The notes beneath the pieces are model-generated. The model searched no databases and was not told the DNA's origin. It saw only the letters and a program-made list of their open reading frames with translations. Both the position numbers and the translations under genes were made by a program. A stretch of DNA of 7,201 nucleotides from the NCBI GenBank assembly GCA_020848855.1, contig JADLHH010000012.1, forward strand, positions 1-7,201. Reading direction: 5' to 3'. The DNA comes from Anaerolineae bacterium (GTDB taxonomy: Bacteria > Chloroflexota > Anaerolineae > Aggregatilineales > Phototrophicaceae). Below are positions 5,150 through 7,201 of this stretch, piece after piece; the stretch's first letter is position 1; each line of letters starts with the position of its first letter.

Positions 5150-5154
5150 GGGAG
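5150..5154 (+). promoter_or_regulatory. Ribosome binding site GGGAG abutting the terminator
   Basis: GGGAG lies 5 nt before the ATG at 5160 and directly follows the terminator T-run. It supports translation of the 55-codon frame. There is no room for a promoter between the terminator and this site, so the message must start upstream of, or within, the hairpin region. Confidence 0.6.
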
Positions 5155-5159
5155 CAGCC

Positions 5160-5327
5160 ATGAGCCTGAATTCGCTGACGCCGGAATTATTCGACACGCT
5201 GATCATCGTCGTGATCATCCTTGGGCTGGCGCTGGCAATCGTGCGGCTGTACGCCGACTTCACGCGACCGCTGCCGCCGGACGACAACGAGGATACGCGA
5301 CCGAACGCCATTCAAAAACAGGACTGA
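5160..5327 (+). CDS. Small single-span membrane protein, 55 residues, unknown function
   Basis: ATG at 5160 opens a 55-residue frame ending in TGA at 5325-5327. A polar N-terminus (MSLNSLTPELFD) is followed by one strongly hydrophobic helix at about 13-30 (TLIIVVIILGLALAIVRL) and a short charged tail rich in Asp, Pro and Arg (DFTRPLPPDDNEDTRP). With Arg after the helix and few charges before it, an N-out/C-in single-pass topology is likely. I recognise no family. GGGAG with a 5-nt spacer and third-position G/C preference support real coding. The last two codons and stop (CAGGACTGA) overlap AGGACTGAG, the first arm of the repeat at 5320-5406, so the repeat supplies the end of the protein. It sits between a strong terminator and serS; its own expression signal is unclear. 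Confidence 0.6.
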   Translation: MSLNSLTPELFDTLIIVVIILGLALAIVRLYADFTRPLPPDDNEDTRPNAIQKQD

Positions 5328-5406
5328 GAGAAGAAAGTGCTGAGTACCGAGTGCTGAGAGCTGAGAAAAGATAAAACTCAGTCCTCAGTCCTCGAACCTC
5401 AGTCCT
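5320..5406. repeat. CTGAG/CTCAG repeat element, copy 2 (full, with 9-bp terminal inverted repeats)
   Basis: The element opens with AGGACTGAG (5320-5328) and closes with its exact reverse complement CTCAGTCCT (5398-5406). The left half adds GTGCTGAG at 5337-5344 and 5351-5358 and AGCTGAG at 5359-5365. The right half has CTCAGTCCTCAGTCCT at 5377-5392. CTGAG (5361-5365) and CTCAG (5377-5381) can pair across an A-rich 11-nt loop, so the whole block can fold back on itself. The right half has the same order and nearly the same spacing as 209-239. The block occupies most of the gap between the small membrane protein and serS. Confidence 0.7.
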
Positions 5407-5428
5407 GGAATACTTGCGTTACTTCAGC

Positions 5429-5434
5429 AGGAGG
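5429..5434 (+). promoter_or_regulatory. Consensus ribosome binding site of serS
   Basis: A perfect AGGAGG with an 8-nt spacer to the ATG at 5443. An ATG at 5436 inside the spacer is out of frame. No serS promoter stands out; the 36 nt between the repeat element and the start codon are too short for a T-box leader. Confidence 0.8.
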
Positions 5435-5442
5435 CATGAACC

Positions 5443-6864
5443 ATGCTCGACATCGCCCTGATCCGTGAGAAGCCGGAATGGGTCAAAGAACAAATCCTGA
5501 AGCTCAACGACCCGGCTGCCGCCGCGCGCGTCGACGCCATCATCGAGCTGGATAAGCAGCGCCGCGCCCTGCTGACCGAATCCGAGGCGATTCAGGCGGG
5601 ACGCAATAAGCTGAACAAGAATATCGGTCGGCTGCGCGGCGACAGGAAAAGTGACGCTGCCACCCGCGCGGCGCGCGCGCTGGAAGCGGCGAAGCTGATC
5701 GACGCGGGGAATTACGACGGCGCGGCGAACATCCTGAGCGGCGATGTCGCCGTCACGCCGGACGCGACGATTGACGCCGAGAAAGCGCTCGCCGGGCTGA
5801 TGAGCGCCGTCGGCGCGCTGGGCGGGCGCGTCGAGGACATCAACGAGCAGATCAAGCAGGTCGAGGCGACGCTGGAAGAAAATATGCTGTGGCTGCCCAA
5901 CCTGCCGCACGAAAGCGTGCCGGTGTTCGACAGCGAGGAACACAACATCCCCTGGACGCCGGAGGGCGAATTCTTCGAGTTCGACTTCGAGCCGAAGCCC
6001 CACTGGGATTTGGGACCTGAACTCGACATCATCGACTTCGAGCATGGCGTCCGCATGATGGGGTCGCGGGCGTACATCCTCAAGGGGATGGGGGCGCGCT
6101 TGCAGCGGGCGCTGATCAGCTTCTTCCTCGACATGGCGCGGGAGAAGGGTTTCACCGAACTGTACGTGCCGTATCTGATGCGCGAGGAGATGTTCTACGG
6201 CGCGGGGCAGTTCCCGAAATTCCGCGACGTGGTCTACTACGACGCCGACGCCGACCTGTACCTGCTGCCGACCGCCGAGGTCGCCATCACCAACCTGCAC
6301 CGCGACGAAATCCTCGACGAAGCCGCGCTGCCGCTGTACTACGTCGCCCACACACCCTGCTTCCGCCGCGAAAAGACCAGCGCCGGGCGCGACGTGCGCG
6401 GCATCAAGCGCGTGCACCAGTTCGAAAAAGTCGAGATGTACAAATTCACGTCGCCGGAAACCAGCTACGCCGAACTGGAAGCGCTCGCCGAAGCCGCCAG
6501 CGACATCTGCCGGGCGCTGAAGCTGCCCTTCCGCCGTCTGGAGATCGTCACGGGCGACCTGGGCTTCGCCGCCAGCAAGAAGTACGATATCGAGGTGTTT
6601 TCGCCCGGCTGCAACGAGTGGCTGGAAGTCAGCTCGTGCAGCAACACCGAAGATTTTCAGGCGCGCCGCGTCAACGTCAGGTATCGCCCGGCGGAGGGCA
6701 AGAAAACGCAGTTCGTCCACACGCTCAATGGCAGCGGGCTGGCGACACCGCGCGTGATCATCGCCATTCTGGAGAATTACCAGCAGGCGGACGGCAGCGT
6801 GGTCATCCCGGAGATGCTGCGCCCGTACATGGGCGGCGCAGAGGTGATCCGCAAGCCGTCGTAA
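5443..6864 (+). CDS. serS: Serine--tRNA ligase (SerRS)
   Basis: This 473-residue class II aminoacyl-tRNA synthetase charges tRNA-Ser (and tRNA-Sec where present) with serine in the cytoplasm. The N-terminal coiled-coil arm spans about 28-148. The catalytic domain follows, with a motif 1 region GVRMMGSRAYILKG (202-215), serine-binding TAE (277-279), motif 2 PCFRREKTSAGRDVRG (305-320) ending in HQFEKVE (325-331), SSCSNTEDFQARR (397-409), and motif 3 NGSGLATPR (429-437) with R437. All catalytic signatures are intact. Compared by eye with the E. coli enzyme (430 residues), the arm is about 44 residues longer: the stretch from NIG (60-62) to LPNLP (151-155) is about 90 residues instead of about 46, with the extra part around 70-125 including ALEAAKLIDAGNYDGAANIL. 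The start has a perfect AGGAGG. It is convergent with the HNH gene, whose stop codon lies 4 nt beyond its own. Confidence 0.97.
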   Translation: MLDIALIREKPEWVKEQILKLNDPAAAARVDAIIELDKQRRALLTESEAIQAGRNKLNKNIGRLRGDRKSDAATRAARALEAAKLIDAGNYDGAANILSGDVAVTPDATIDAEKALAGLMSAVGALGGRVEDINEQIKQVEATLEENMLWLPNLPHESVPVFDSEEHNIPWTPEGEFFEFDFEPKPHWDLGPELDIIDFEHGVRMMGSRAYILKGMGARLQRALISFFLDMAREKGFTELYVPYLMREEMFYGAGQFPKFRDVVYYDADADLYLLPTAEVAITNLHRDEILDEAALPLYYVAHTPCFRREKTSAGRDVRGIKRVHQFEKVEMYKFTSPETSYAELEALAEAASDICRALKLPFRRLEIVTGDLGFAASKKYDIEVFSPGCNEWLEVSSCSNTEDFQARRVNVRYRPAEGKKTQFVHTLNGSGLATPRVIIAILENYQQADGSVVIPEMLRPYMGGAEVIRKPS

Positions 6865-6868
6865 GCTG

Positions 6869-7201
6869 TTAACCGCCCGGCGGCAGATAGCGCCCTAAAC
6901 GCCACAAGCGCAGGCGCTCGACAATGCGTTCTTCATCATTGAGACGCAGCAGACGGATGGTGATCTGCCCTTGTGGCGTGAGCGCATGAATTTCGCCGGC
7001 GTCGAAGCGGAAGTGCTGTTGCCACACGTCACGGCGCGGATGAAACAAAGCAACAATTTCTCCGCTGGCTGGATCAAATGAACATAAGTCGCTGCCTTTG
7101 TAGCGGTTGCAATCCGCACAGCTCAGGCAGAGATTGTCTCTGGCTGTTTCGCCGCCGTGTTTTTCGGCATAAATGTGATCGACCTGATGCGTCCAGAAGG
7201 C
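6869..7201 (-). CDS. HNH endonuclease, C-terminal part (5' end outside window)
   Basis: A minus-strand frame runs open from the right edge to TAA at 6871-6869, giving 110 residues with no internal Met, so the start lies beyond 7201. It shows an HNH nuclease core: VDHIYAEKHGG (7-17, with D8-H9), N23 in DNLCLSC, and CNRYKGSD (31-38), plus cysteines 25, 28 and 31 that may bind zinc. The sequel VALFHPRRDVWQQHF (50-64) and LTPQGQITIRLLRLN (74-88) is typical of a common stand-alone bacterial HNH family in which a CxxC segment precedes the DH motif; that part would lie outside the window. Biological role unknown: such genes can be defence, mobile-element or orphan nucleases. There is no terminator in the 4-nt gap to serS. 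Confidence 0.85.
   Translation of the reverse strand, partial: AFWTHQVDHIYAEKHGGETARDNLCLSCADCNRYKGSDLCSFDPASGEIVALFHPRRDVWQQHFRFDAGEIHALTPQGQITIRLLRLNDEERIVERLRLWRLGRYLPPGG

Noticed and set aside
3896..5311. 471-residue minus-strand open frame
   Set aside because: It runs antisense to the kinase-like gene with its ATPase boxes, the terminator and the small membrane protein; its composition (Asp/His/Arg/Val) is typical of antisense translation.
5328..5442. T-box riboswitch upstream of serS
   Set aside because: The gap is filled by the repeat element, and no specifier stem, T-box sequence or terminator/antiterminator pair is visible.
5419..6720. 433-residue minus-strand open frame under serS
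   Set aside because: serS is unequivocal on the plus strand; the antisense frame shows no domain.
6895..7119. 74-residue minus-strand frame with an ATG
   Set aside because: It overlaps the HNH frame in another phase; the HNH frame carries the family motifs and continues beyond the window.

Overview
The window looks like a piece of a high-GC bacterial chromosome. Chloroflexota (Anaerolineae-like) is my best guess, from the DUF433/DUF5615 toxin-antitoxin pair, the PIG-V-type membrane mannosyltransferase, the style of the HNH protein and the palindromic intergenic repeats. This assignment is inference; no rRNA or other marker settles it. Coding strands are strongly GC3-biased, which opens long spurious antisense frames under almost every real gene.

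Layout. Positions 1-244 hold no gene but are packed with palindromes: a nested inverted repeat, three strong hairpins with compensatory stem differences, a 22-nt palindrome, and a run of CTCAGTCCT repeats. A short-chain dehydrogenase lies on the minus strand at 245-928. It is divergent from a tight plus-strand cluster: DUF433 antitoxin (1037-1342), DUF5615 PIN-like toxin (1335-1664, overlapping by 8 nt), an extended-SDR NAD-dependent epimerase/dehydratase (1682-2521), and a polytopic PIG-V-like mannosyltransferase (2541-3836). The 108-nt divergent spacer carries a perfect TATAAT framed by a 6-bp inverted repeat, a plausible operator. After a 98-nt gap comes a soluble PAS plus HATPase histidine-kinase-like protein (3935-5074), followed by a textbook intrinsic terminator (5114-5149). 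A 55-residue single-span membrane protein (5160-5327) starts 10 nt after the terminator. A second, fuller copy of the CTCAGTCCT-type repeat (5320-5406) then leads into serS (5443-6864), whose product has an enlarged N-terminal arm. The window ends with the 3' part of an HNH endonuclease on the minus strand (6869 to beyond 7201), convergent with serS and separated by 4 nt.

How the parts relate. The first cluster may be co-transcribed, with the toxin-antitoxin promoter leading, but a sugar-nucleotide/glycan role for the epimerase and mannosyltransferase is only suggested by families and adjacency. serS, the kinase-like protein and the SDR look like independent units.

I see no clear new multi-gene system. 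The strongest unusual signal is repeat DNA acting on genes. A composite of four short palindromes of intergenic-repeat type is embedded in frame in the mannosyltransferase (about 52 codons at 3201-3356). A separate repeat family sits at gene 3' ends twice, in one case supplying the stop codon of the small membrane protein.
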